A stretch of 64,000 nt of DNA from Ralstonia sp. SET104. Lineage in GTDB: Bacteria; Pseudomonadota; Gammaproteobacteria; Burkholderiales; Burkholderiaceae. A program made the translations under genes and the position numbers. The stretch lies in NCBI RefSeq assembly GCF_003851545.1, contig NZ_BHVX01000001.1:248001-312000 (forward strand), in the 5' to 3' direction. The notes under the pieces were generated by a model, which was given only the letters and a program-made list of their open reading frames with translations, ran no database searches and was not told the origin of the DNA. Numbering within the stretch: the first letter of the stretch is position 1; each line of letters starts with the position of its first letter. Shown piece by piece: positions 39,381 to 48,829 of this stretch.

Positions 39381-41195
39381 ATGTTTCACCGCAAAATCAT
39401 TGCCCTGGTGTTGGCGTTCTTCACCTTGGGCGCCGTTTTTGGCACCGTTTGGGCTGCCAGCCCGTTTCCTTGGCAAAGTAAAAGCGAGAGCGACTTTCTG
39501 GATGCAGCAGAAGTCTTCACGCTGAGCGCGCCGCAGCAGAAAGGCGACCACCTTGTCGCCGCTGGGCACGTGGCCGACGGCTACTACGTCTATCGCAAAT
39601 CGCTGCGGCTCGAAGATTTACAGGGCAAAGCGATTGAACTCACGCTGTCGCCCGGAACGCGCCATACCGACGAATTTTTTGGCGACACCGACATCTACAA
39701 GGGCGACGCCCTGCAGTTGAGCATTCCTGCCCAGACGTCGGGGCAGGTGGTGCTGCATTGGCAGGGCTGCGCGGAAGCCGGCATTTGCTATCCGCCGCAG
39801 ACGATGAAGATCGCCTTGCCGGCAAGTACGGGCACGTCGGCTGCCGCAATGCAGGTGGCGACGCCAGCATTTGCCACCAACGCCGTCGGCGAGGACCAGG
39901 CTGTCTCACAACGCTTGGCTTCTCTCGGGCCCGTTGCAGGCGCGCTGTTGTTCTTCGGCTTTGGGCTGCTGCTGGCGTTCACGCCGTGCACGCTGCCCAT
40001 GATTCCGATTGTCTCGACGATGGTGGTGGGCAGCCAGGCCAAGCCGCGCCGCGCCTTCATGCTGACGTTGTCGTATGTGTTGGCAATGGCGGCCACCTAT
40101 GCGGCCGTTGGCGTGGCGGCAGGGCTGGCGGGCGCCAATCTGCAGGCCGCGTTGCAATCGCCGTGGCTGTTGGGGGCGTTTGCGGGGTTGTTCTTCGTGC
40201 TGGCGGCGTCATTGTTTGGCCTGTTTGAACTGCGTTTGCCCGCGGCACTGATGGATCGCGTCAACGCTTCCGGCCAGAACCGGGCGGGCGGCAGCGTGCT
40301 GGGCGCAGCCGCGCTCGGGTTGCTCTCCGCGTTGCTGGTGGGGCCATGCATGACCGCGCCGTTGGCGGGCGCGCTGCTGTACATCGGCCAGACCGGCAGC
40401 GCGGTCATGGGCGGCGCCGCGCTCTTTGCGCTGGGTGTGGGAATGGGCTTGCCGCTGCTGGTGATTGCCGTGTTTGGTGCGCGTGTGTTGCCGCGTCCCG
40501 GCCCGTGGATGGAGCGCGTGCGCGTCGCATTCGGTTATGTAATGGCCGGCATGGCCATCCTGATGCTGAGCCGGTTTTTGCCGGGCAACATCAGCCTGAT
40601 GCTGTGGGGTGCGCTGGGCTTGGCGGTGTCGGTGGGCTTGGTCGGGTGGATTCACGCGGCGACGCTGCAGCGCCGTCTGAGCTGGCTGCTGGCCTTTGGC
40701 GCCGCTTTCGTGGGGCTGTGGTCCGCCATGATGTTGACCGGCGCGGCCATTGGCGGCGAGTCGCCAATGCAGCCCTTGCAGCCTCTGCGAACGGTGGGGG
40801 TGGCCAATGCGGGTAGTAGCGCCAAGGCAGTCGGCCACGTGAGTGTGAAGTCGGTGCAAGACGTGGACGAGCGCATTGCACAAGCCGGCGCACGCGGCCA
40901 ATGGACGCTGATCGACTTCTACGCAGACTGGTGCGTGAGCTGCCAGGTGATCGAACACAAGGTCTTCAGCGATCCCGCCGTGAGCGCACGGCTCGCCACG
41001 ATGCAGGTCTTGCGCCCCGACGTCACGCGCAACGACGCAACCGATCAGGCGCTCATGAAGCGTTGGGGGGTGCTTGGGCCCCCCACGCTGATCCTCGTCG
41101 GGCCGGACGGTCAGGAGATGCGTGCGCAGCGCATGGTGGGCGAGCTGGATGCGCGCAGCTTCATGCAGCGCCTTGATACTGCGGGCGTGCCATGA
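39381..41195 (+). CDS. dsbD: Thiol:disulfide interchange protein DsbD
   Basis: 604 residues, the normal three-part DsbD. A signal peptide is followed by the periplasmic alpha domain with its cysteine pair (C-A-E-A-G-I-C near residue 130). The membrane beta domain has eight helices with cysteines in A-F-T-P-C-T-L-P near 205 and L-V-G-P-C-M-T near 323. The C-terminal thioredoxin-like gamma domain carries W-C-V-S-C near 517. It carries electrons from cytoplasmic thioredoxin across the membrane to periplasmic partners such as the DsbG and TlpA-like proteins encoded next. It overlaps the TlpA-like gene by 4 bp. All catalytic cysteines are present. Confidence 0.93.
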   Translation: MFHRKIIALVLAFFTLGAVFGTVWAASPFPWQSKSESDFLDAAEVFTLSAPQQKGDHLVAAGHVADGYYVYRKSLRLEDLQGKAIELTLSPGTRHTDEFFGDTDIYKGDALQLSIPAQTSGQVVLHWQGCAEAGICYPPQTMKIALPASTGTSAAAMQVATPAFATNAVGEDQAVSQRLASLGPVAGALLFFGFGLLLAFTPCTLPMIPIVSTMVVGSQAKPRRAFMLTLSYVLAMAATYAAVGVAAGLAGANLQAALQSPWLLGAFAGLFFVLAASLFGLFELRLPAALMDRVNASGQNRAGGSVLGAAALGLLSALLVGPCMTAPLAGALLYIGQTGSAVMGGAALFALGVGMGLPLLVIAVFGARVLPRPGPWMERVRVAFGYVMAGMAILMLSRFLPGNISLMLWGALGLAVSVGLVGWIHAATLQRRLSWLLAFGAAFVGLWSAMMLTGAAIGGESPMQPLQPLRTVGVANAGSSAKAVGHVSVKSVQDVDERIAQAGARGQWTLIDFYADWCVSCQVIEHKVFSDPAVSARLATMQVLRPDVTRNDATDQALMKRWGVLGPPTLILVGPDGQEMRAQRMVGELDARSFMQRLDTAGVP

Positions 41196-42001
41196 CGAGC
41201 GTCGGACCCTTCTCCGTGCGTGTTGTCGCGGTATTCATCGCGGCCTTGGCGGCGTGGCTGGTCGCGCGATTCGTGCAGCGCAGGCAGGCGTGTGGCCAGC
41301 GTAGTTCTGCCGCCAGCCTGGTCCTCGATGCGCTGCTGATCGGTCTTGTCGCCGCCCGTGTGACGTATGTCTTGCGCTGGTGGCTGGAGTATGCCGCCGC
41401 ACCCATGAGCATCGTCTCCATTGGCGATGGCGGTTTTGACTGGTGGGGCGGCTTGCCCGCAGCGCTGGCCTTCGTGTGGTGGAAGTCGCGCGGCGCACAT
41501 GCGTTGCGCCGCCCCATGCTGGCAGGCATTGCCGCCGGCATGGTGGCGTGGGGTGCGGCACAGGGTGTGTTGAATGCGCTCAACCATGCAGCACCGCCGC
41601 TGCCCGATCTGCCGCTGGCCACGCTCCATGCCGATTCGATTCCGCTGCGCAGCTACATCGGAAAGCCCCTGGTCGTGAACCTCTGGGCAACGTGGTGTCC
41701 GCCGTGTCGGCGTGAGATGCCAGTGCTGGCCCGGGCACAGGCTGGCCATCCTGATGTCGCTTTCCTTCTCATCAACCAAGGCGAAGATGCCCAAGTGGTG
41801 CGCGCCTTTCTCGAACACCAGGGTTTGCAGTTCAGCCACGTGCTGCTCGATCCGCATTCTCAGGTCATGCGTGCCATGGGTGCGCGTGCTTTGCCGACAA
41901 CACTGTTCTTCGATGCACAGGGCCGCATGGTCGACTCGCATATGGGCGAGATCACCGCCGCGCGCCTGGCGGACATCGTGAAGCAGCGGCTGAATCCCTA
42001 A
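41192..42001 (+). CDS. TlpA-like thioredoxin fused to an Lgt-like membrane region
   Basis: 269 residues. The N-terminal ~120 residues contain several membrane segments with words reminiscent of prolipoprotein diacylglyceryl transferase (A-A-R-V-T-Y-V-L-R-W near residue 52, G-D-G-G-F-D-W-W-G-G near 77), but far shorter than a whole Lgt. The C-terminal ~130 residues are a TlpA/ResA-type thioredoxin with the active site W-C-P-P-C near residue 168. It should be a membrane-tethered periplasmic reductase served by DsbD, with which it is coupled by a 4-bp overlap. The fused membrane region is unusual and may be only an anchor. Confidence 0.8.
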   Translation: MTSVGPFSVRVVAVFIAALAAWLVARFVQRRQACGQRSSAASLVLDALLIGLVAARVTYVLRWWLEYAAAPMSIVSIGDGGFDWWGGLPAALAFVWWKSRGAHALRRPMLAGIAAGMVAWGAAQGVLNALNHAAPPLPDLPLATLHADSIPLRSYIGKPLVVNLWATWCPPCRREMPVLARAQAGHPDVAFLLINQGEDAQVVRAFLEHQGLQFSHVLLDPHSQVMRAMGARALPTTLFFDAQGRMVDSHMGEITAARLADIVKQRLNP

Positions 42002-42031
42002 CTGACCGGACCATTCACGCAGGAGTTATCA

Positions 42032-42814
42032 ATGTCCTACAACACGCATGTCGTTTCCATGTTTGCCGCTGCGGCCGCTTTGGCTGCCTTGCCGGTTGCT
42101 ACGCCAAGCGTTGCTGCCAGCAACGATCGCCCGGCCGTCATCCAGGCGCTGGAGAAGCAAGGTGTGACGAACGTTCAGGAGTTTCCGGCAGGCAATGGCC
42201 TGCGCGGTTTCGCCGGTGTGGCAGAGCAGCAACCCGTAACCGCCTATGTCATGCCCGACGGCAACGCCATCGTTGGCGTGCGGGTGGGGCCGGATGGCAA
42301 GAGCCTGGACGAACAGCGCCTGCAAAACCTGGTCGCCAAGCCCATGAGCGCGGCCATCTGGAACAAGCTGAGCACCACCACCTGGGTGCAGGACGGCAAA
42401 GACAACGCACCGCGCATCGTCTATGTGTTCAGCGATCCGAACTGCCCCTACTGCAACCGCTTCTTTGACGCGGCCCGCCCCTGGGTGGACTCGGGCAAGG
42501 TCCAGTTGCGGCATATCCTCGTCGGGGTGATCAAGGCAGACAGCAGCACAAAGGCCGCCGCCATTCTGGGCGCTGGCGACAAGACAGCGGCGCTGCTCCA
42601 GAATGAGCACAACTTCACCAAGGGCGGTATCAAGCCGGCTGCCAGTGTGCCCGCCAACATCAAACGCACGCTTGATACCCATGCTGCGCTGATGGCCGAG
42701 CTGGGTTTGCGTGGCACGCCGGGCATCGTTTATCAGGATGACCAGGGCCTGGTCCAAAAGATCGGTGGCTTGCCGCAGTCGGCAACGCTGGCCAAGGTGA
42801 TGGGGCAGCGCTGA
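42032..42814 (+). CDS. dsbG: Thiol:disulfide isomerase/interchange protein DsbG
   Basis: 260 residues. A signal peptide (F-A-A-A-A-A-L-A-A-L-P-V) is followed by an N-terminal dimerisation region and the thioredoxin-fold catalytic domain with active site C-P-Y-C near residue 139 and the cis-proline loop G-T-P-G near 227. The active-site context V-F-S-D-P-N-C-P-Y-C is typical of DsbC/DsbG. DsbG protects single cysteines from over-oxidation and is kept reduced by DsbD. The order dsbD, tlpA-like, dsbG fits a complete reducing pathway. An AGGAG site precedes the ATG. Confidence 0.88.
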   Translation: MSYNTHVVSMFAAAAALAALPVATPSVAASNDRPAVIQALEKQGVTNVQEFPAGNGLRGFAGVAEQQPVTAYVMPDGNAIVGVRVGPDGKSLDEQRLQNLVAKPMSAAIWNKLSTTTWVQDGKDNAPRIVYVFSDPNCPYCNRFFDAARPWVDSGKVQLRHILVGVIKADSSTKAAAILGAGDKTAALLQNEHNFTKGGIKPAASVPANIKRTLDTHAALMAELGLRGTPGIVYQDDQGLVQKIGGLPQSATLAKVMGQR

Positions 42815-42886
42815 CCAATGCATTGGCCGCACTGGCCGCACTGGCCGATAAACTGGCGACTTGCCTAGTGGCTTAAGGATGAACCC

Positions 42887-43552
42887 ATGCGCGTACTGCT
42901 GGTGGAAGACGATCAACTGATCGCAAACGGCATCGTCGTCGGCCTGCGCGCGCATGGCATTGCCGTCGAGCATGCGGCCGACGCCGCAACGGCAGAAGCC
43001 ACGCACGCTGAAAATACCTTTGATGCACTCGTGCTGGATCTCGGGTTGCCGGACCGCGATGGCATGGAACTGCTGGCTGAGCTCCGGGCGGTGGAGCCCA
43101 CATTGCCGGTGCTGATTCTCACAGCGCGCGATGCGATCGAGCATCGGCTGAACGGTTTCAGCGGCGGCGCAGATGACTACATGGTCAAGCCATTCGACCT
43201 GCGCGAGTTGGCGGCGCGTCTGCATGCGCTCATCCGGCGTACGCAGGGCCGTGCCACGCAAGTCATCCAGGCCGGCCCCTTGCGCCTGGAGCCCGACAGC
43301 GGCTTGGCGTGGTTGGACGACAGATCCGTTGTGCTCACCCGCCGCGAGGTCGATCTGCTCGCCCATCTTGCCAACACGGGTGGCCGATGGCTCACGCCCG
43401 AGATGCTGCATGAGCGTCTATATGGGCTGGCAGAACCCGTCAGCAGCAACGCCTTGAACGTGCACATCCACAACCTGCGCCGCAAGCTCGGTGGTGATGT
43501 GATCGAGACCTCGCGGGGCTTGGGGTACCGACTCGGCTGGAGGGTCATATGA
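42887..43552 (+). CDS. OmpR-family response regulator
   Basis: 221 residues. The receiver domain shows E-D-D at residues 7-9, the phosphorylated Asp in V-L-D-L-G-L-P near 51, the Thr in L-T-A-R-D and Lys in M-V-K-P-F near 101. The C-terminal winged helix ends in N-V-H-I-H-N-L-R-R-K-L. It belongs to the QseB/TctD group. It overlaps the sensor kinase gene by 4 bp and follows dsbG by 72 bp, so it probably regulates the redox cluster upstream of it, although its target cannot be proven from sequence. Confidence 0.9.
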   Translation: MRVLLVEDDQLIANGIVVGLRAHGIAVEHAADAATAEATHAENTFDALVLDLGLPDRDGMELLAELRAVEPTLPVLILTARDAIEHRLNGFSGGADDYMVKPFDLRELAARLHALIRRTQGRATQVIQAGPLRLEPDSGLAWLDDRSVVLTRREVDLLAHLANTGGRWLTPEMLHERLYGLAEPVSSNALNVHIHNLRRKLGGDVIETSRGLGYRLGWRVI

Positions 43553-44892
43553 GCCTGCGCTGGCGCGCTGTACTCATCGCCGGGATTGCGTTGATCGTCC
43601 CTTGGGCGCTGGCGGCGGCATGGATGATGCACGGCGTCCAGGCCAATCTGGACCGAGCGCTGGACGAGCGGCTTGCCATGTCCGCCAGGATGGTCTCGGG
43701 GCTGATGGCGCGAGCGGCGTTGCTGCCGCAGGTGTCGCCGCACGCAGCGCCCCAGCCGGACTGGGCGGAGGTGATTCGCGTCAGCGGCCAGGACGGCGTC
43801 GCTTGCGAGATCCGTTCCGAGCAGGGCGCAGTGATTGCGCAAACCAACGGTGGCCCGGGCGCCGCTGACAACACCCTGCCAGAGGGCTACAGCACACGCG
43901 AGATCGACGGCAAGCCCTGGCGCATCTTCCTGATGGACCGCCACGGTTACCAGATCATCACCGCAGACCGCATCGACAAGCGCAAAGTGCTGACTTCTGA
44001 AATGCTGCGCGCGGCCAGCATCCCGTTCCTGATTGCGGTGGTGGGCGGATTGGTGGCGCTGTGGTTCGGGATCGACCGCGGGTTGTCGCCATTGAAAACG
44101 CTGCGCGAGACCTTGCGCGACAAGCGCACCGACGATACGAGCCCCATTGACGACGGGCACGCGCCTACCGAGTTGCGCCCCGTGATTGGCGCGATGAACG
44201 GGCTGCTGAATCGTCTGGCCCAGGCCATGGCGCATCAGCGTGCCTTTACCGATGCCGCTGCGCACGAACTGCGCACGCCCTTGACGGCCATCGACACGCA
44301 TCTGCAAGTCGCGCGGCTGGTTGAGGGGGAAGAGGCGCACGCCTCGCTCAGGCAGGCGGAAGAAGGCGTCCGGCGCTTGCGCCATACGCTGGATCAGATG
44401 ATGACGCTGGCGCGCACCGAGGCTTCGACGCAAGGTGTAGACCCGTGCGCGTCGGTCAGCGCGGTGGTGAGTGACATGCTCGCGCGCATGAATGACGCCG
44501 CGCGCGCGCGTATCGTCCTGACCGCCAGCGGCACCGATGCTGGCACGCCGATGCCAAAGCACATGCTGGACGCCGGCATCCGCAATCTAGTGGACAACGC
44601 GTTGCGATATTCCCCGGCAGATCAGCCGATTACGCTCAATGTGGCGTTTGACAGTCGGGAACAGCGATGCCGCATTGAGGTGGCTGATCGCGGCCCGGGA
44701 TTGAACGACAAGCAGGCCGAGCAGATTGGTCAGCGCTTCTGGCGGGGGGATCAAGGCCGGCGCCAAGGCGAAGGCGCGGGCTTGGGCATCTCAATCGTGC
44801 GCGCGATTGCAGATCGCTTTGGCGGGGCACTCGAGTTGATGCCCCGGGAAGGCGGGGGCTTGCGCGCTGTGTTGCAGATCCCGCTGATCTGA
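43549..44892 (+). CDS. Sensor histidine kinase of the redox-cluster two-component system
   Basis: 447 residues. Two membrane helices (residues about 8-28 and 163-183) enclose a ~135-residue periplasmic sensor domain. The dimerisation/phosphoacceptor site is A-A-H-E-L-R-T-P-L near 240, followed by N-L-V-D-N-A-L near 348, D-R-G-P-G-L and G-L-G-I-S-I-V of the ATPase domain. It belongs to the TctE/QseC type. The partner is the response regulator overlapping it by 4 bp. The signal is unknown; location beside DsbD and DsbG suggests periplasmic redox or metal stress. Confidence 0.9.
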   Translation: MSLRWRAVLIAGIALIVPWALAAAWMMHGVQANLDRALDERLAMSARMVSGLMARAALLPQVSPHAAPQPDWAEVIRVSGQDGVACEIRSEQGAVIAQTNGGPGAADNTLPEGYSTREIDGKPWRIFLMDRHGYQIITADRIDKRKVLTSEMLRAASIPFLIAVVGGLVALWFGIDRGLSPLKTLRETLRDKRTDDTSPIDDGHAPTELRPVIGAMNGLLNRLAQAMAHQRAFTDAAAHELRTPLTAIDTHLQVARLVEGEEAHASLRQAEEGVRRLRHTLDQMMTLARTEASTQGVDPCASVSAVVSDMLARMNDAARARIVLTASGTDAGTPMPKHMLDAGIRNLVDNALRYSPADQPITLNVAFDSREQRCRIEVADRGPGLNDKQAEQIGQRFWRGDQGRRQGEGAGLGISIVRAIADRFGGALELMPREGGGLRAVLQIPLI

Positions 44893-44929
44893 ACGGGGCG
44901 GCGCGCTTGCCGCCACGGATTCAAACGTC

Positions 44930-46129
44930 TCAGGCGCCTGGCACGCGCACCCAGCCCTCCATCAGCACGCGCGCACTGCGGCTCATGATGGCCTTGGTGA
45001 CTGTCCAAACGCCATCCACCAGCTTGGCCTCGGCACCGACACGCAGCGTGCCGGACGGATGCCCAAAGCGCACCGCACCACGTTCCCCGCCGCCCGCCGC
45101 GAGGTTGACCAGCGTGCCCGGAATTGCCGCTGCGGTGCCGATGGCTACCGCAGCCGTGCCCATCATCGCGTGGTGCAGCTTGCCCATCGACAGCGCGCGC
45201 ACCAGCAGGTCCACATCACCCGCGCCGACCTGCTTGCCGCTCGATGCCACGTAGTCTTTCGGTTGCGCCACAAACGCCACCTTGGGCGTGTGCTGGCGCG
45301 TGGCCGCCTCGTCAATATGCTTGATCAGCCCCATGCGCATTGCGCCGTGCGCGCGGATGGTCTCGAACATGGCCAGCGCCTTCGCATCGCTGTTAATAGC
45401 GTCCTGCAGTTCGGTGCCGGTGTAGCCGATGGCATCCGCGTTGATGAAGATGGTCGGGATGCCCGCGTTGATCAGTGTCGCCTTGAGCGTGCCCACGCCG
45501 GGCACGTCCAGATCATCGACGAGGTTGCCGGTGGGGAACATCGCGCCGCCACCATCACCATCACCATCACCATCCTCTTCCGCCGCGGGGTCGAGAAATT
45601 CAAGCTGCACTTCTGCCGCCGGGAAGGTCACGCCGTCCAGCTCGAAGTCGCCCGTCTCCTGCACCGCGCCGTTGGTGATGGGCACGTGCGCAATGATGGT
45701 CTTGCCGATGTTGGCCTGCCAGATGCGCACGATGGCGGTGCCGTTCTGCGGCACACGGTTGGCGTCCACCAAGCCATTGCTGATGGCGAACGGCCCCACG
45801 GCGGCCGAGAGATTGCCGCAGTTGCCCGACCAGTCCACAAACGGCTTGTCGATAGAGACTTGGCCGAACAGGTAATCCACGTCATGGTCCGGGCGCGTGC
45901 TCTTGGCCAGGATCACCGTCTTGCTGGTGCTCGATGTGGCGCCGCCCATGCCGTCGATCTGCTTGCCGTACGGGTCGGGGCTGCCGACCACGCGCATGAG
46001 CAGCGCATCGCGCACGGGGCCGGGTTCCTGCGCTGCCAGCGGCAAATCCTGCAGGCGGAAGAACACGCCCTTGCTGGTGCCGCCACGCATGTACGTGGCA
46101 GGAATCTTCACTTGTGCAGGGTGGCTCAT
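44930..46129 (-). CDS. prpF: 2-methylaconitate cis-trans isomerase
   Basis: 399 residues. The start A-T-Y-M-R-G-G-T-S-K-G-V-F-F is the PrpF signature. PrpF isomerises 2-methylaconitate in the AcnD-dependent methylcitrate cycle, allowing AcnD product to be converted further. It overlaps acnD by 4 bp. Around residue 190 the protein carries an acidic run made of alternating Asp and Gly, encoded by a GATGGT hexanucleotide repeat that is unlikely to be part of the conserved fold. The rest, including M-F-P-T-G-N-L-V-D-D-L and a G-L-I-K region, looks normal. Last gene of the prpB-prpC-acnD-prpF operon. Confidence 0.93.
   Translation of the reverse strand: MSHPAQVKIPATYMRGGTSKGVFFRLQDLPLAAQEPGPVRDALLMRVVGSPDPYGKQIDGMGGATSSTSKTVILAKSTRPDHDVDYLFGQVSIDKPFVDWSGNCGNLSAAVGPFAISNGLVDANRVPQNGTAIVRIWQANIGKTIIAHVPITNGAVQETGDFELDGVTFPAAEVQLEFLDPAAEEDGDGDGDGGGAMFPTGNLVDDLDVPGVGTLKATLINAGIPTIFINADAIGYTGTELQDAINSDAKALAMFETIRAHGAMRMGLIKHIDEAATRQHTPKVAFVAQPKDYVASSGKQVGAGDVDLLVRALSMGKLHHAMMGTAAVAIGTAAAIPGTLVNLAAGGGERGAVRFGHPSGTLRVGAEAKLVDGVWTVTKAIMSRSARVLMEGWVRVPGA
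45549..45574 (-). repeat. In-frame hexanucleotide repeat inside prpF
   Basis: About four units of CCATCA on the plus strand (GATGGT in the coding sense), producing an Asp-Gly repeat in a probable surface loop. Copy number changes would keep the reading frame. Confidence 0.75.
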
Positions 46130-48723
46130 GCGGCCTCCTTGTTCGACTCAAGGAAGTCCTGCGCAAAGCGCTGCAGTACGCCACCGGCTTCGTAGATCAA
46201 CACTTCCTCATCGCTGTCCAGCCGGCACGTGACGGGCACTTCCACACGTTCGCCGCTCTTGCGATGAATGATGAGCGTCAGGTCTGCACGCGGCTTGCGT
46301 TCGCCGATCACGTCAAAGGTTTCGGTGCCATCAATGCCCAGCGTCAGGCGCGTGGTGCCCGGCTTGAACTCCAGCGGCAGTACGCCCATGCCGATCAGGT
46401 TGGTGCGGTGGATGCGCTCGAAGCCTTCGGCCGCGATGGCTTCCACGCCGGCCAGGCGCACGCCCTTGGCGGCCCAGTCGCGCGAGCTGCCCTGGCCGTA
46501 GTCGGCACCGGCAATGATGATGAGCGGCTGCTTGCGCTCCATGTAGGTCTCGATCGCTTCCCACATGCGCGTGACCTTGCCCTCGGGCTCGATGCGCGCC
46601 AGCGAACCCTTCTTCACCGCGCCATCCACCACGGCCATCTCGTTGATGAGCGTGGGGTTGGCAAACGTCGCGCGCTGCGCGGTCAGGTGGTCGCCGCGGT
46701 GCGTGGCATACGAGTTGAAGTCCTCTTCCGGCAGGCCCATCTTGGCGAGGTATTCGCCGGCGGCGCTGCTGGCCAGGATGGCGTTGGACGGTGAGAGGTG
46801 ATCGGTCGTGATGTTGTCGCCCAGCACAGCCAGCGGGCGCAGGCCACGGAGCGTGCGCTCGCCGGCCAGCGCACCTTCCCAGTAGGGCGGGCGGCGGATG
46901 TACGTGCTCTGCGCGCGCCAGTCGTACAGCGGGTTGACGTTGGCGACCGCTTCCGTGCGCTGCTCGAACATCGGGATGTAGACCCGGCGGAACTGCTCCG
47001 GCTTGACCGATGCACGCACGATGGCGTCGATCTCTTCGTCGGTCGGCCACAGGTCTTTCAGCAGGATGGGTTTGCCGTTGGCATCGGTGCCAAAGCTGTC
47101 GCGCTCGATGTCAAAACGCACCGTACCGGCAATCGCATAGGCCACCACCAGCGGCGGCGAGGCGAGGAACGCCTGCTTGGCATACGGGTGAATGCGGCCA
47201 TCAAAGTTGCGGTTGCCCGAGAGCACGGCGGTGGCGTACAAGTCGCGGTCGATGATCTCTTGCTGGATCTTCGGGTCCAGCGCGCCGCTCATGCCGTTGC
47301 ATGTGGTGCATGCAAACGCGACGATGCCGAAGCCCAGTTTTTCCAACTCGGCCTTCAATCCGGCGTCTTCCAGATACAACTCCACGGCCTTGGAGCCGGG
47401 CGCCAGCGAACTCTTCACCCACGGCTTGCGCGTCAGGCCCAGACGGTTGGCATTGCGCGCCAGCAGCGCGGCGGCAATCACGTTGCGCGGGTTGCTGGTG
47501 TTGGTGCAGCTCGTGATGGCGGCAATGATGACCGCGCCATCGGGCATCTGGCCCGGCGTGTCTTCCCACTTGGCGGCGATACCCTTGGCGGCCAGGTCAG
47601 CCGTTGCCACACGTGCATGCGGGTTGGACGGGCCGGCCATGTTGCGCACCACGCTCGACAGATCGAAGCGCAGCACGCGTTCGTACTCGGCATGCTTGAG
47701 CGTGTCGGACCACAGGCCTGCGGCCTTGGCGTACGTCTCTACCAGCTTGACTTGCTCGTCGCTGCGGCCGGTCAGGCGCAGGTAGTCGAGCGTCTGCGGG
47801 TCGATCGAAAACATCGCCGCCGTGGCGCCGTACTCGGGCGCCATGTTCGAGATGGTGGCGCGGTCGCCCAGCGTGAGTTTGGAGGCACCTTCGCCGTAGA
47901 ACTCCAGATACGCGCCCACCACCTTCTGCTTGCGCAAGAACTCGGTCAGTGCCAGCACGATGTCGGTGGCGGTAATGCCGGGCTGGCGCTGGCCCGTCAG
48001 CTCCACGCCCACGATATCCGGCAGGCGCATCCAAGACGCACGGCCCAGCATCACGTTCTCGGCTTCCAGCCCACCCACGCCGATGGCGATCACGCCCAGC
48101 GCATCCACGTGCGGCGTGTGGCTGTCGGTGCCGACGCAGGTGTCGGGGTAGGCCACGCCGTCGTGCGCCTGGATGACGGGCGACATCTTCTCCAGATTGA
48201 TCTGGTGCATGATCCCGTTGCCAGCCGGGATGACGTCCACATTCTTGAACGCGAGCTTGGTCCAGTCGATGAAGTGGAAGCGGTCTTCGTTGCGGCGGTC
48301 TTCAATGGCGCGGTTCTTGGCGAAGGCGTCGGGGTCGAAGCCGCCGCACTCCACGGCCAGCGAGTGGTCGACGATCAACTGCACCGGCACGACCGGGTTG
48401 ACCTTGGCGGGGTCACCGCCTTGGTCGGCGATGGCATCGCGCAGGCCGGCGAGGTCGACCAGTGCGGTTTGGCCGAGGATGTCGTGGCACACCACACGTG
48501 CGGGGAACCAGGGGAAATCCAGATCGCGCTTGCGTTCGATCAGTTGCTTGAGCGATGCGGTGAGCGTGGCGGGGTCGCAGCGGCGGACCAGGTTCTCGGC
48601 CAGCACGCGGGAGGTGTAGGGGAGTTTGTCGTAGGCGCCTGGTTGGATGGCTTCTACGGCCTCACGCGCGTCGAAGTAGTCCAGCGTGGTGCCGGGGAGG
48701 GGTTTGCGGTGTGCTGTGTTCAT
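46126..48723 (-). CDS. acnD: Fe/S-dependent 2-methylcitrate dehydratase
   Basis: 865 residues, the size of AcnD. Aconitase features are present: G-T-D-S-H-T-P-H near residue 200, cluster cysteines in T-S-C-T-N-T-S near 420 and F-A-C-T-T-C-N-G-M-S near 487, and the swivel-domain motif A-G-A-D-Y-G-Q-G-S-S-R-D near 745. AcnD dehydrates 2-methylcitrate to a 2-methylaconitate isomer that needs PrpF. It is distinguished from housekeeping aconitase by its partner prpF and position within the prp operon. The gene appears intact and replaces the PrpD enzyme used in enteric bacteria. Confidence 0.95.
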   Translation of the reverse strand: MNTAHRKPLPGTTLDYFDAREAVEAIQPGAYDKLPYTSRVLAENLVRRCDPATLTASLKQLIERKRDLDFPWFPARVVCHDILGQTALVDLAGLRDAIADQGGDPAKVNPVVPVQLIVDHSLAVECGGFDPDAFAKNRAIEDRRNEDRFHFIDWTKLAFKNVDVIPAGNGIMHQINLEKMSPVIQAHDGVAYPDTCVGTDSHTPHVDALGVIAIGVGGLEAENVMLGRASWMRLPDIVGVELTGQRQPGITATDIVLALTEFLRKQKVVGAYLEFYGEGASKLTLGDRATISNMAPEYGATAAMFSIDPQTLDYLRLTGRSDEQVKLVETYAKAAGLWSDTLKHAEYERVLRFDLSSVVRNMAGPSNPHARVATADLAAKGIAAKWEDTPGQMPDGAVIIAAITSCTNTSNPRNVIAAALLARNANRLGLTRKPWVKSSLAPGSKAVELYLEDAGLKAELEKLGFGIVAFACTTCNGMSGALDPKIQQEIIDRDLYATAVLSGNRNFDGRIHPYAKQAFLASPPLVVAYAIAGTVRFDIERDSFGTDANGKPILLKDLWPTDEEIDAIVRASVKPEQFRRVYIPMFEQRTEAVANVNPLYDWRAQSTYIRRPPYWEGALAGERTLRGLRPLAVLGDNITTDHLSPSNAILASSAAGEYLAKMGLPEEDFNSYATHRGDHLTAQRATFANPTLINEMAVVDGAVKKGSLARIEPEGKVTRMWEAIETYMERKQPLIIIAGADYGQGSSRDWAAKGVRLAGVEAIAAEGFERIHRTNLIGMGVLPLEFKPGTTRLTLGIDGTETFDVIGERKPRADLTLIIHRKSGERVEVPVTCRLDSDEEVLIYEAGGVLQRFAQDFLESNKEAA

Positions 48724-48764
48724 GGTGTGGGTCCATCCCTTGTTTCATCCCCTGCCGGGGCTGA

Positions 48765-48796
48765 CTGACTTTCTTTGTCTTGCCAAAGAAAGTCAG
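48765..48796. repeat. Perfect 13-bp hairpin upstream of acnD
   Basis: CTGACTTTCTTTG (48765-48777) pairs with CAAAGAAAGTCAG (48784-48796) around a 6-nt loop. It adjoins the larger palindromic element to its right. Confidence 0.8.
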
Positions 48797-48829
48797 CAAA
48801 GAAAGGCGCGCCCGAGATGGCGAAAGACT

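Noticed and set aside
46798-48768. 656-residue plus-strand frame opposite acnD
   Set aside because: acnD has all aconitase motifs; the opposite frame has only His/Arg/Gly-rich shadow composition.
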